64,000 bases of DNA. Source: Sabellastarte sp. h YS-2021. Lineage: Eukaryota > Annelida > Polychaeta > Sabellida > Sabellidae. Under the pieces are notes generated by a model that was not told where the DNA came from, did not search any database, and worked only from the letters and a program-made list of their open reading frames with translations. Shown piece by piece: positions 18,013-29,575 of this stretch. The stretch spans positions 25,851,464-25,915,463 of the forward strand of contig OZ024929.1 in NCBI GenBank assembly GCA_964017235.1, written 5' to 3'. The position numbers and the translations under genes were made by a program. Position 1 is the first letter of the stretch. The number at the start of each line of letters is the position of its first letter.

Positions 18013-19242
18013 TAGGGCAGGGTCGGTAGCATATTTTCCAGTTTAGAATACAGCCAGTACAAAATCATTACTATTTTGGGATTCCTAAAAAAACTTGTGT
18101 TTTAGCATATCCCTAATTGAAAAGCTTACAGGAAGTAAAGTTCATAAAAACAAAACATGACAGTTTTACTCAAAGAAACTCCTATATTTTGATAGGCTCC
18201 AAAAACAACAGTAAACAACTCCTTCCTCACTTTCCAATCAATATTCTTGGTAATCAGGTCTCACCAGCACAAACTGTCAAGAACCTTGGAGTGGTGTTCG
18301 ATTCTAACTTCATTCTCTCACACCATATGTCACAGGTCATAAAGTCTACCTGAGTTCATGCTAGAGACCTCTACAAAATTTGTCCCCTTCTAGACCTTAA
18401 AACATCAGTACTTTTGGCAAATGCTGAGCAGCAGATTGGACTATTGCAATTCTCTGTTTATATCACTCACTGATTTTGAGTTAAGGAGATTGCAACGGGT
18501 CCAAAACTTACTCTGCTGGTTTGTCACCCGTTCCTCTAAATTCTCACACATTACCGCTAAACTGAAAAAAAACTCCATTGGCTCCAAGTCAGATACAGGA
18601 TAAAATTTAAATAGGCCTCATTACATACAAAATTCTCAACCCAGGTCAACCAGCTTACCTAAGAGAATTAATTCACTCCTACACCTCTTCCAGAAATACA
18701 AGGTGAAGCACCCCAAAACTTAAGTTCCTCCATACCCCCACTTTTGACTGTAGGGTTCATAAATCATACACTTTTCTAATCCTTTTAGTCACTATGCCCC
18801 AGTTCTGTGGAACTCTTTCCCCTTCCAAATAAGAAACAGCCCCTCTGTTATATCATTCAGGAAACACCTTAAATCCCATCTCTTCCAATTTCCCAACTTA
18901 TCCTCCTTCCCTCTTGGTCACACCCACAACTCCGGATCACTGACCTTGACCACCCCTCCACTCTCCTTACGATAAATTACTTCTGTTAACCAGAATACTG
19001 AGTTTCCCTTTGTGGGGAAGATATTGCGCCTGCAAAGCAGATTAGATTAGATTATAGAAGTCTTAAATTGTACAAAAAAATACAAGATAAAAGTTTACAA
19101 TGTCTTCACATAAAGGATTTGTTTTTTATATTTTAACTTTTCCCAGTTATATGTGCTGTCAATTAAGATGCAGGCTGTAAAGTGTGGTACATGAGTGATA
19201 TTGTCTCGATACCAAGATACCAATGTTACCAACCATGCCCTA
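18013..19242. mobile_element. hAT-like non-autonomous element, second copy (TAGGGCAGGG family), split by a LINE fragment
   Basis: Starts TAGGGCAGGGTCGGTAGC and ends TTACCAACCATGCCCTA, the two ends of the element at 7765-10001 in reverse order. Flanking 8-mers GTGTCTAT and GTATCTGT agree at six of eight bases, consistent with an old duplication. The centre is a LINE 3-prime fragment (about 18115-19056). Confidence 0.8.
18115..19056 (+). pseudogene. 5-prime truncated LINE, RT C-terminal fragment (CR1/L2-like)
   Basis: Reads in broken frames through the end of a non-LTR reverse transcriptase: ILGNQVSPAQTVKNLGVVFD, then MLSSRLDYCNSLFISL, LRRLQRVQNLL, and further on PVLWNSLPFQIRN. This is the usual 3-prime end of CR1/L2-type LINE proteins. 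The element ends in a short GATTA repeat (GATTAGATTAGATTA, to ~19056), a typical tail of such LINEs. Truncated, with stops. Confidence 0.85.
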
Positions 19243-19585
19243 GTATCTGTCCTGCATACACACTATCAAAAGTAATATTTTACACAATTTAATTACCATT
19301 TTCCATTCTAAAAATTTGACAAGTATCATCAGTTCTCTGGCATGTTTTAAATATTAAATGGGATGAGGAATCAAAGAAATGGAAGTATTATTTGCAAATC
19401 AGTATTTTCTGTCAAATACATTTTAGTATTAGACTTAAAATCACTTATAAGCCCAATTTGGGGCCGGGTATAAAACTGTAAAATTTTGTTCATGTGCTGC
19501 TATTGCGTAAATACATTGTCACTGCAACAGACTTAGTCTAATAAATATACATTGTACACTGAAATGGAGGTTTTATGAAACTCAC

Positions 19586-19705
19586 CTCATTGTCATAGGG
19601 TTTAAGATAGACAGTCCACTGATGAGTATGCCCATCTTCTTCCCTTTTCTTTCCAAAATACCGCGCCACATTTCCATAAATGATACCTTTCACAATTGTA
19701 ACACC
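19586..19705 (-). CDS. YEATS4: YEATS4 exon: N-terminal half of YEATS domain
   Basis: 120-bp exon (40 codons, phase 0 at both ends) between acceptor GCATTCAGCAG and donor GTGAGT. It encodes [20 protein letters not shown] and [20 protein letters not shown] includes the pocket His of GAS41. In the family this exon follows a short first exon (Met to about residue 17), which was not found in the window. The alternative acceptor three bases upstream would add one codon. Confidence 0.96.
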
Positions 19706-20934
19706 CTGCTGAATGCAAGAAACAATCATTTAAAATAATTCCTGGAGGTAAATAAAATGCTGATAAATAGAATTTGTGTTTCTATACTAGACAGACACAA
19801 AGAATGCCTTGTAAAAATGCTTTTTGAATAAACAACTTGAAGCAGGAGGTCATTTTCATCATTTTCTTTATAAAATTAACTAAGGTTTTAGAGGTGGCGA
19901 ATTTTAGATTTCTTACTCTAATAGTTCAATTTGTAGAAATAAGGACAAGATTTTAATTTGCTACAATGACTCACCCATACTAAGGTGCTAGGTTATCTGT
20001 TCTTCAATGTTTATTGGTATCAAACATTGATACTTCAAAACAACACAACAGCTTGGCAAATAAACTTGACTTTTGCTGTCAAAAGAAACACTTAAGACAC
20101 TGCACTTTCAGTGTAGACCAAAACAGAAACCCAGATCTGAGTTTGAATAGCAGGTCAATACCAGCACAGGCACTCATGTCTGTTAGCATTATTACTAATT
20201 TTCTGTCACTGTTTCAGAAAAATTTTTTGGGAAAATTTGTGGTTCATTTTACACAGTACTTGCCAGAGTGTAGGAATGGTAATGAAGTAATCAAGTATGA
20301 AAAGTATGACTCGTGCCAGGCATTATTGATACTGTAAATAAAAGAAGCTATGCACCTTTTGCCTTCCACTAGTGTCCACTCCATAATCACTCATAATGGA
20401 GACTTAGTTCACTGTTTTCAGTAGTTACTTAGTTGATCTCCATATTCAGCATCTAAAATAGAAATAGACATATTCCAAATCTACCAGTAAAACAAAATCA
20501 TACAAAAAATACAATGAAAACTTAAATATCACCCATAGATGTTCAAATAAATTTTAATAGATAAAATGGAAAAACATGGTATGGCATACATACTATGATA
20601 GAATTTCTAAAGTTACTTTGTCGATTACATATGCAGGGATGAGATTATAATACATATTCTTTATGGTTATCCTCCCCCCAAGAAAACTGCTTTGGTTTTC
20701 AGGACAAAAAAAAAACAAACTTATTTTAGTGTTGTCAAAATTAAATTGGCACACTAACATGAAGTGGGGTCAATGAAAATGAAACAATCATCTCTAGTGA
20801 AAAAAGAGCTTAATACATGCAAACAAGTTGTTGATAAAAGGTTAGAATTTTTTCATATTTAAAATGTAAATGTAATGGTTTATAGTCTAGTATCAGTATA
20901 TACTATCACTCGACTTTATATTTACACCCTGGCC
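19706..20934. other. Upstream YEATS4 intron or flank, no gene seen
   Basis: AT-rich noncoding sequence. I looked for the short first coding exon of YEATS4 on the minus strand here and further right and did not find it. Confidence 0.5.
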
Positions 20935-21188
20935 TGGGTTTCCGAACTTTTTCACACATTTACTCAGTTCGCTCTGGAAACATACTAGGGGGCAGCCACA
21001 ATACAGCGCACATACACTAAGAACCCATTAGCCAGGTACCCATTACTCCTGGGTGGAGAGAGGCACAGTCCAGGTTAACATCTTGCCCAAGAATGTTATC
21101 CCACATGAAACAGTCAGCATCGCCGGGGAGGGAACCCACGACTCTTGGATTATGAGTCCAACGCCCTACCAGCTGAGCCACATGAGAC
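20935..21188 (-). mobile_element. tRNA-derived SINE (Met-tRNA-like head)
   Basis: The minus strand reads like a tRNA 5-prime part: box A-like TGGCTCAGCTGGTAGGGC, anticodon-loop-like CTCATAATCC (CAT), box B-like GGGTTCCCTCC. A non-tRNA body follows with AATGGGTACCTGGCTAATGG and TGTGGCTGCCCCC. Box B is decayed, so a functional tRNA is unlikely. Target duplication not identified. Confidence 0.75.
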
Positions 21189-22640
21189 CCTTCAATGTCT
21201 GTAATATTTTTAAGTTGTCCCACTGTTTTAATGGTATGGCAATCCTTATGGTACATACTAAACCCAGACTTCAGTGAAACATTTTTCATCATGCATGGAA
21301 ATAAAAAAAATATTAACATTCAGTCACACTAAAAAAAACACATAATGTATAAAGCTGCAATTCAATCATTGCTGGTCTGGACCATTGCTGCTCCCAAACA
21401 TTCCTTCCCCATCAGCACTCAATGCCACTGCTCCCAAATCATCCCCTGACTTCCTCTCGTTAAAATTATTGTCGCCAATTTTGGTCCGAGCAGGAACTGC
21501 ATCACAACTTTTGTCCAGCAATTAGAACCTACTACCAGTATAAAATGTGTTTTTTTTTTCAATAAAATGGTCTCAACACTATTTACCAGCACTACCATCT
21601 TATCACTTAATAAATGAGGGCACTTATGACTTTTTAATGGTCAACCTACATTTTTAGACACCTACAATACTACTTGCCAAACAATAATGGTCAGTGCACC
21701 AATTATGGTCACCCTTAATGTTTTCTAAGTTTACTTCCAAATTTTTAGCTCAATGGTAATCTACCAGTAAAGGACCACGTTGTAGTTAATATTATCACTT
21801 TTTATTCTATTAATAAAGTCAACTTAGATCATATTTTGTCAAACCAAACTACCAAATGGTATTTATTTTTATATAGTTCTTTTAAATTGCATTGTATTTC
21901 TTATTAAACTTATACAATTTGACAAATAATTTCTATTATTGGCAGTTTTGCCACAAACCAGAAGTAGCAGTGAATGCCAATGCGGTATACAGATAGAGGC
22001 ATTTGCCCTTGACTTCCTAACAAAAAATATATGGTTGCAGTCAATCACTGATAGAATGCTAGTATGTTAAATGTGGGTGTGAAATTGTATTTTAATTGTT
22101 GTCATAACTGATCTACCATGGCTAAACAGCAGGTATATTTTGACACTAAAAGATTGGTGATAAAAAAGTGAGGGGTCTATAATTCCAGCTATGACCATAA
22201 TTGAAAGGCAAATAGTAGCTGTGTCTTGGATTCTCTAATGTTTACTGCTTTGCCAAGCCATTATGGTCACAGCAAAAAATTATGGAAACACAATTTTTTT
22301 AACACCACTTTTTAAAGTTTTTGGGAATAGAGTTACTGTGTCACAGTGGCAGCGGCATTTTTCACAAAACCATTCAAATACAAATACACAGAAAAGTGTA
22401 TTGAACTACTTATAAATACAAATACCCTAGGCCTGGTGGCAGATCAATTTAGACAATTATAGAAATGAAGTTTCACATGGACATAATATTTTAGAGGTTT
22501 GCATCTAGAAATAAACTTAGAAATATGTGTTCTAACACTTGTTCTGGCTCATATAGGGTACTGGAGCCGAGTTGCAACAGCACCCAAGCCATTTCAACAC
22601 CAAAGAAATATAACGGAATAGCCATTTCAACACCCAATTA
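21189..22640. other. AT-rich stretch, nothing recognised
   Basis: No exon, RNA gene or clear repeat. GCCATTTCAACACC occurs twice (22591 and 22621) just before element C. Confidence 0.5.
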
Positions 22641-22789
22641 AACTAGAGGATCGCTCGCAAAAAAAAAGATAATGTTTTTGCTATGCAAAAACAAAGCGTC
22701 CCGAAAAGGATATAAAGGTGAGTGCTAAAGTATTAAGAAAATTCTTCGTTTCTAGCCTTATACTGTTGTGGCAACCAAAGTCAGCGCAG

Positions 22790-23130
22790 TCTGCTCTATC
22801 TAGCACGGTTTTCAAGATATAAGCATTTTTGTGTTTTGCAAAAAATAAAAAAATTAAAAATGTCCGCTATATTTGGCGAGACAAAAATATTTTGAAAATT
22901 GGCATGGCTACTCTGCAGAGATACCCAGCAGGTCCAAAATTTTGTTGAGTTCACTCCATATAGCACGGTTTTCGAGATATAAGCATTTTTGTGTTTTGCA
23001 AAAACTTTGAAAATTCAAAATGGCCACCATTTTTGGGGAGACAAAAATTTTTGTCAAGACCACTGCCGTGGTGTGCATTAAAGCAGAAGAAATAGCTTTT
23101 CCGAGATATTCACAATTTTTCATTTTCGTG
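22790..23130 (+). repeat. ~165-bp tandem units, left block of element C
   Basis: Two units with CTATCTAGCACGGTTTTC and ACTCTGCAGAGATACCC, the same family as 25134-25925. Confidence 0.85.
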
Positions 23131-25133
23131 TGTGAAAGGTCTTCCAAAAGTAGGTGAATGAGTTATTTGAGAAAAATTGGCTATCTGCAATACTATTAAG
23201 AGATAATTCACATTTACTAATTTTGAGTAGGTGAATAATTATCTATGGGTCTGTTCACCAAGTGAAAGCTCTCCCAAAAGTAGGTGAATGAGTTATTTGA
23301 GAAAAATTGGCTATCTGCAATACTTTTAGAGATAATTCGCATTTACTCATTTTGAGTAGGTGAGTAATTAGCTATGGGTCTGAAACTTCACCATGTGAAA
23401 GCTCTCCCACAAGTAGATGAATGAGTATTTGATAAAAATTGGGTATCCGCAATACTTTTACAGATAATTAGCATTTACTCATTTTGAGTAGGTGAATAAA
23501 TAGCTATGGGTCTGAAACTTTACAGAGTGAAAACTCTCCCAAAAGTAGGTGAATGAGTTATTTGAGAAAAATTGGCTATCTGCAATACTTTTAGAGATAA
23601 TTCACATTTACTCATTTTGAGTAGGTGAATAATTAGCTATGGGTCTGAAACCTCACCAAGTGAAAGCTCTGCCAAAAGTAGGTGAATGAGTTATTTGAGA
23701 AAAATTGGCTATCTGCAATACTTTTACAGATAATTCGCATTTACTCATTTTGAGTAGGTGAGTAATTTGCTATGGGTCTGAAACTTCACCAAGTGAAAGC
23801 TCTCCCAAAAGTAGGTGAATGAGTTATTTGAGAAAAATTGGCTATCTGCAATACTTTTAGAGATAATTCGCATTTACTCATTTTGAGTAGACGAGTAATT
23901 AGCTATGGGTCTGAAACTTCACCAAGTGAAAGCTCTCCCAAAAGTAGGTGAATGATTAATTTGAGAAAAATTGGCTATCTGCAATACTTTTAGAGATAAT
24001 TCGCATTCACTCATTTTGAGTAGGTGAGTAATTAGCTATGGGTCTGAAACTTCACCAAGTGAAAGCTCTCGCAAAAGTAGGTGAATGAGTTATTTGAGAA
24101 AAATTGACTATCTGCAATACTTTTACAGATAATTCGCATTTACTCATTTTGAGTAGGTGAGTAATTAGCTATGGGTCTGAAACTTCACCAAGTGAAAGCT
24201 CTCCCAAAAGTAGGTGAATGATTAATTTGAGAAAAACTGGCTATCTGCAATACTTTTAGAGATAATTCGCATTTACTCATTTTGAGTAGGTGAGTAATTA
24301 GCTATGGGTCTGAAACTTCACCAAGTGAAAGCTCTCCCAAAAGTAGGTGAATGAGTTATTTGAGAAAAATTGGCTATCTGCAATAGTTTTAGAGATAATT
24401 CGCATTTACTCATTTTGAGTAGGTGAGTAATTAGCTATGGGTCTGAAACTTCACCAAGTGAAAGCTCTCCCAAAAGTAGGTGAATGAGTTATTTGAGAAA
24501 AATTGGCTATCTGCAATACTTTTACAGATAATTCGCATTTACTCATTTTGAGTAGGTGAGTAATTAGCTATGGGTCTGAAACTTCACCAAGTGAAAGCTC
24601 TCCCAAAAGTAGGTGAATGAGTTATTTGAGAAAAATTGGCTATCTGCAATACTTTTAGAGATAATTCGCATTTACTCATTTTGAGTAGGTGAGTAATTAG
24701 CTATGGGTCTGAAACTTCACCATGTGAAAGCTCTCCCACAAGTAGATGAATGAGTTATTTGATAAAAATTGGCTATCCGCAATACTTTTACAGATAATTA
24801 GCATTTACTCATTTTGAGTAGGTAAATAATTAGCTATGGGTCTGAAACTTCACCATGTGAAAGCTCTCCCAAAAGTAGGTGAATGAGTTATTTGAGAAAA
24901 ATTGGCTATCTGCAATACTTTTAGAGATAATTCGCATTTACTCATTTTGAGTAGGTGAGTAATTGGCTATAGGTCTGAAACTTCACCATGTGAAAGCTCT
25001 TCCAAAAGTAGGTGAATGAGTTATTTGAGAAAAATTGGCCATCTGCAATACTTTTAGAGGTAATTCGCATTTACTCTTTTTGAGTAGGTGAGCAATTAGC
25101 TATGGGTCTGAAACTTCACCAAGTGAAAGCTCT
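23131..25133 (+). repeat. 133-bp satellite array, about 15 copies
   Basis: Very regular units with GCTATGGGTCTGAAACTTCA, AAGTAGGTGAATGAG, GGCTATCTGCAATACTTTTA and ATTTACTCATTTTGAGTAGG. For example, GCTATGGG recurs at 24301 and 24434. Copies are much more alike than units of the surrounding ~170-bp array, implying recent amplification or homogenisation. Small inverted motifs inside (CTTCACC-AAGTGAAAG). Confidence 0.95.
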
Positions 25134-25925
25134 TTGGGATAGCTGCTCTGCAGAGATACCCTGAAGATAAAAAATTTCGTCGAAATCGCTCTATGTAGCA
25201 CGGTTTTCGAAATATTAGCATTTTTGTGTTTTGCACTTTTTCCGCAAAAATTCGAAAATTCAAAATGGCCGCCATTTTTGGCAAGACAAATTTTTTTTGA
25301 AAATTGGCATGGCTCCTCTGCAGAGATACCTAGTGGGTCAAAAATTTCGTCGAAATCGCTCTATCTAGCACGGTTTTCGAGATATAAGCATTTTTGTGTT
25401 TTGCAATTTTGCGAAAAATTCGAAAATTCAAAATGGCCGCCATTTTTTGCGAGAAATTTTTTGTTTGAAAATTGGCATGGCTACTCTGCAGAGATACCCT
25501 GCGGGTCAAAAATTTCGTCGAAATCGTTCTATCTAGCACGGTTTTCGAGATATAAGCATTTTTGTGTTTTGCAATTTTTGCGAAAATTTCGAAAATTCAA
25601 AATGGCCGCCATTTTTGGCGAGACAAAAATCTTTTGAAAATTGGGAAAAGTACTCTGCAGAGATATCCTGCGGGTCAAAAATTTTGTCGAAATTGCTCTA
25701 TCTAGCACGGTTTTTGACATATAAGCATTTTTGTGTTTTGCAATTTTTGCGAAAATTTCGAAAATTCAAAATGGCCGCCATTTTGGGCGAGACAAAATTT
25801 TTTGAAAATTGGGAAAACTACTCCGCAGAGATACCCTGCGGGTCAAAAATTTCGTCGAAATCGCTCTATCTAGCACGGTTTTCGAGATATAAGCATTTTT
25901 GTGTTTTCCTTATTTGGAAAATTCG
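25134..25925 (+). repeat. ~167-171 bp tandem units, right block of element C
   Basis: Five units; ATGGCCGCC boxes at 25264, 25431, 25602 and 25773. Each has TCAAAAATTTCGTCGAAATC, CTATCTAGCACGGTTTTCGA and CTGCAGAGATACCC. Long open frames on both strands follow the period and are not genes. Confidence 0.93.
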
Positions 25926-26271
25926 TAATGATTAATTAATCATTAATTACTCGGCCATTTCTTGACCAATCAATGCCAAAATCTAATGATTTCCAGATTT
26001 TAATAGAATGAATGTATTTGCCAAGTTTCAGGTGAATTGATAAAATTCCTTTCAAGTTATCATCCGGACAAGCTTCCCCATCGAAAAAAGACATTTTTGG
26101 TCATGTGACCTCTCTGATTGGTTGAAATGTCACTGCAGCATATTCAAAAAAATTCCCCAAGGCTACTGCCTAAACCTGCCAAATTTGAAAAGAATCCGCC
26201 TAACGGTTACAGAGTTATAAGGAAAACAAAATGCGGAGCCGGCGGAGCCGGAAGCTCTCCCATACACAAAC

Positions 26272-26293
26272 AAGCGTCCCTTGCGGGACGCTT
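26272..26293 (+). other. 3-prime terminal hairpin of element C
   Basis: Perfect 9-bp stem AAGCGTCCC / GGGACGCTT, loop TTGC. AGCGTCCC is also present near the 5-prime end (about 22697). Confidence 0.88.
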
Positions 26294-26439
26294 AATGATA
26301 TACAATATGCAAGTCAATTGCAAAACATCAGCTTTAAACTTATGAATATTAAGGAGAAGACTTTTTAGCATAATTTATACATTGGGAACTAGCCATGTAA
26401 CGACTACAAATATTTGGGTTCAATTCCATGCTATCAAAT

Positions 26440-26697
26440 TTTGGAAACGGAAATTTTGACGGATTTTCAAGTTAGAGTCCGGAAACGGAAATGTTGACGG
26501 ACAGACAGACAAACGAATGGGCGGGAATTACACCAATTTTGAAAGGAACCTAGCTATGATGGTGATCTATCTCCCTGTAAAGTTTGAATTCGATTGGACA
26601 AACCGTTTTCAGGTTAGAGTCCGGAAACGGAAATTTTGACAGACAGACGGACACATCAATCTAATAGGCGGGTTGGTTACACGCAACCCGCCTAACA
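26440..26697 (+). mobile_element. Helitron-like family F, 3-prime fragment with hairpin
   Basis: 1.5 repeat units (TAGAGTCCGGAAACGGAAAT, AACCTAGCTATGATGGTGAT) followed by hairpin AGGCGGGTTG-GTTACACG-CAACCCGCCT (26666-26693). The long copy is at 33598-35240 on the other strand. Confidence 0.75.
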
Positions 26698-27806
26698 AGA
26701 TGGCCGCCACGGGGGTTTTTTTGTCAGTCATGAAAAGTGCTTATATCCCCGTTATTATTGGTCCTAGAGGTTTGGGATGGAAAACCAACCTATAGGAAAT
26801 CATGGGCTGGGAATCTTTTGGTGTGGTCGGATTTGACCTTTGGCTCCTCCTTCAAGGTCAAACAAGGATAGCCAAACTAAAAGTGCTCAGAACTCGCTTA
26901 TTATTGGTCTTAGAGGATTGCAATGGGAAACCAACTTATAGGAAATCATGGCCCGGGAATCTTTTGATATTGTCAGATTTGACCTTGGACCCCTCTTTCA
27001 ATGTCAAACGAGGATAGCCAAACTTAAAAGTGCTTATAACTCACTTATTATTGGTCCTAGAGGTTTGGGATGGTAAACCATTTTATAGGATATCAGGGGC
27101 TAAGAATCTTTTGATGTGGTCAGATTTGACCTTGGACCCCTCCTTCAAGGTCAAACGAGGATAGCCAAACTGAAAAGTGCTTAGAACTCACTTATTATTG
27201 GTCATACAGGTTTGGGATGGTAAACCAACTTACAGGAAATCATGGGCTGGGAATCTTCTGGTGTGGTCAGATTTGATCTTGGACCCCTCCCTCAAGGTCA
27301 AACAAGGATACCCAAACTTAAAAGTGCTTATATCTCGCTTATTATTTGTCCTAGAGGTTTGCAATGTGAAACCAACCTATAGGAAATCATGGGCTGGGAA
27401 TCTTTTGATGTGGTCAGCTTTTACCCTGGGTCCTTCCTTCGAGGTCAAACGAGGATAGCAAAAGCTAAAGTGCTTATAAACCACTTTTTCTTGGTCCTAG
27501 AGGTTTGTAATGTGAAATCATCCTATTGGAAATCATGCGCTAGGAATCTTTTGATGTGATCAGATTTGAGCTTCCGTCCCTCTTTCAAGGTCAAATGAAG
27601 ATAGGCAAAATTAAAAGTGCTTATAACTCGCTTATTTGTGTTCCTAGAGGTTTGCAATGTCACACCAACCTATTGGAAATCAAGAATCTTTTGATATGGT
27701 CAGATTTTACCTTGGGCTCCTCCTTCAAGGTTAAGTGATGGTTCATTGGCAAGGTTTCTTTCTGGTGGATATAATTTGCATCGGTTCTCCGATGCGCTAG
27801 GTCTAG
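26698..27806 (+). mobile_element. Non-autonomous Helitron G, copy 1 (canonical 3-prime end)
   Basis: About seven ~147-bp units (TTTGACCTTGGACCCCTCC, AAGTGCTTATAACTCGCTTA, TATTGGTCCTAGAGGTTTG). A short tail ends in stem GCATCGG-TTCT-CCGATGC (27778-27795), then 11 bases ending CTAG (27803-27806) followed by T. Hairpin, ~11-base spacer, CTRR and a host T is the textbook Helitron 3-prime end. Copy 2 is at 40955-42020. The 5-prime end is unclear. No coding capacity. Confidence 0.82.
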
Positions 27807-27987
27807 TTACATTTGTATCTTTCATTAAGCGAACATTTTGTTTACTTAGTGTCAGTAAAAGTTGCTCCCATAAACACTTAGGCCCCCTCCCCACAGAGGT
27901 ATATTTTTGTCAACCATAATACTCCTGTATGTCACGCTTTAACCATGTCCCGTCTGGGGATACACTGCGTCAAGGCGCAATTTCTAG
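27807..27987 (+). mobile_element. Helitron H family, 3-prime end fragment
   Basis: ATGTCCCGTCTGGGGATACA, then TGCGTCAAGGCGCA and TTTCTAG|T at 27984-27987. The same ending occurs at 40909-40954 after a large array. Only the last ~45 bp are shared clearly. Confidence 0.6.
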
Positions 27988-29325
27988 TTCTTCGTTCGTT
28001 TTTGGTATAAATAACGAAATCCGCAATCCAAGAATATTTGGGAACCGGTAATTGAAAATGTCATCATTTTAGGCTTTCTAATGGCCGATACTTCATCAAA
28101 ATGACAAAAAATATACATATTTTGTGAAATATGTCAGAATTTTACTTTATATTGAGCAAAAGTCATGTTTACGTGCTTAATAATATCTCGTGAAAGCCAT
28201 TTCCAGTTGCAAGTGTAGGCGCATGTACGCCTACGAATAATTTTCAATGCACAGAACAAGTATACAAAATACCAGTAATACTGTTTCATTTCAAAGCCCT
28301 GGTAACTGGTTCTGATTTCTATAAAAGGTCCCACCACTATTGGGAGGTCACCAATGCAAAACTGTTCCTATTACAGGACTCTGCATCTTACTACACCCCA
28401 CTCAAACATGGACTCTTCAGGTCAAATAAAAGTCCCCATACCATCAAAAATATTAGATAAATGTGTGGAATCTCTTCAGATTTGCTGTGTGTTCCCAATA
28501 TATTAAGTTTTCCTTCTGCTGTATGCATTGACAAGCAAAATTGAGATTATAAAGTGTTGTAACCAAAACATGGCAGTTCTGCTCCACGTAATCACTATGG
28601 AAGTCTGCAAATGCATTAAAATATGTGATAAAAGCTTAAAATTTCCTCGGTTTTGGCCATAATTCTAATATTTTAACTTTTTATTCCATGTGTTGACAAG
28701 TGAAAAGGTGATTGTAAAATCTCATCAGTGTTTTAGTAAAATGCTCTTGATACTGAGACAACAGCCCTACTGACCTTTCCCTATTAAATACATCATAGTA
28801 TAGCATACAAACATTTTAGACAAATGTTTACAGTGGGATACTTTACAGTAGTGCAGACATTTTTATTGTGTAATATTCCTTGGATCACCAAACATAATAG
28901 ATTTAGTATCAAAACGGATGTGCCATCTTAAGACCAGCGGCCAGTGCTCAACTAGCGCACCTCACACCTATCCTGATTTTAAAATGGCGCAGGGGTATGA
29001 AACGGTCGTAACACACTGACCGTACTGTAATTGCTTGGCAAACAGTACCTAAACCTTTTATTATCGCTCACACTTCTACAGTAAAACCTTTTGCAGTTAT
29101 CTTAATTGCTGTTGTCAATCCAAGTTTGTCCCATCAATTTTACTTTACACATAGACATGAGGTGTTTTAATTATGAAACAGTTTGAACAAACTTTAGTAA
29201 ATGCTTACTCAGTACTGGAAAACACAAAAACGCTTTAAAGTTATTGGCTCAATTTTATGGCCGTTTATATTGCTTCCGACTACTTTTTAGCCATTTGAAA
29301 CTGGTACACAATTGCTCTGGTTTTG
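27988..29325. other. No gene seen
   Basis: AT-rich. Includes a copy of a dispersed repeat (28346-28440: AGGTCACCAATGCAAAACTG, CACTCAAACATGGA) also seen at 14611 and, inverted, at 37660-37775. Confidence 0.5.
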
Positions 29326-29338
29326 GACAACGCTTGAA

Positions 29339-29562
29339 TTTATTTATTTATTTGTTGTTTTACGTCGCGTTCAACAGCCAGGGCCATATTGTGACGGGTA
29401 GTTTACAGGTGGAGGTAACCAGTGCATACTGCACTGTAAACCACCGGGCATCGGCAAGTAACTACCAACTTTCCAACATGAAGCGCCCGGGCCCGAGATT
29501 CGAACCGGCGGCCTCAGAGGCTGGAGGCGAGAACTCTAACTGCTACACCACCAAGCCCCCTT
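29339..29562 (-). mobile_element. tRNA-derived SINE with target duplication
   Basis: The minus strand has box A-like TGGTGTAGCAGTTAGAG and box B GGTTCGAATCTCG, a SINE body, and an ATTT-repeat tail. Flanks GACAACGCTTGAA (29326-29338) and GACAACACTTGAA (29563-29575) form a 13-bp duplication with one difference. Same family as 47872-48108. Confidence 0.88.
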
Positions 29563-29575
29563 GACAACACTTGAA

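Larger units (their letters stand above)
22641..26295 (+). mobile_element. Helitron-like (HINE/pearl-like) element C with two satellite families
   Basis: 5-prime end AACTAGAGGATCGCTCGC, small hairpin TTTTTGCTATGCAAAAA, then AGCGTCCC. 3-prime tail shares GGTCATGTGACCTCTCTGAT with element B. It ends in the perfect hairpin AAGCGTCCC-TTGC-GGGACGCTT (26272-26293). The interior holds units of the ~170-bp family on both sides of a separate 133-bp satellite array (23131-25133). Confidence 0.78.

Noticed and set aside
20935-21188. Possible tRNA-Met gene
   Set aside because: Box B is decayed, a long SINE body follows, and the tRNA fold would be incomplete; similar reasoning for 29339-29562 and 47872-48108.
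23131-25133. Regular repeats resembling a CRISPR array
   Set aside because: Whole 133-bp units are repeated with no unique spacers, in animal DNA; it is a satellite.
25224-25935. Long open frames on both strands with repeated KMAAI / KWPPF motifs
   Set aside because: They repeat with the ~170-bp tandem unit, whose length is often a multiple of three; no domain and both strands are open. The same applies to 8303-9604, 13.1-kb-style frames in 16192-16776, and 33552-35071.
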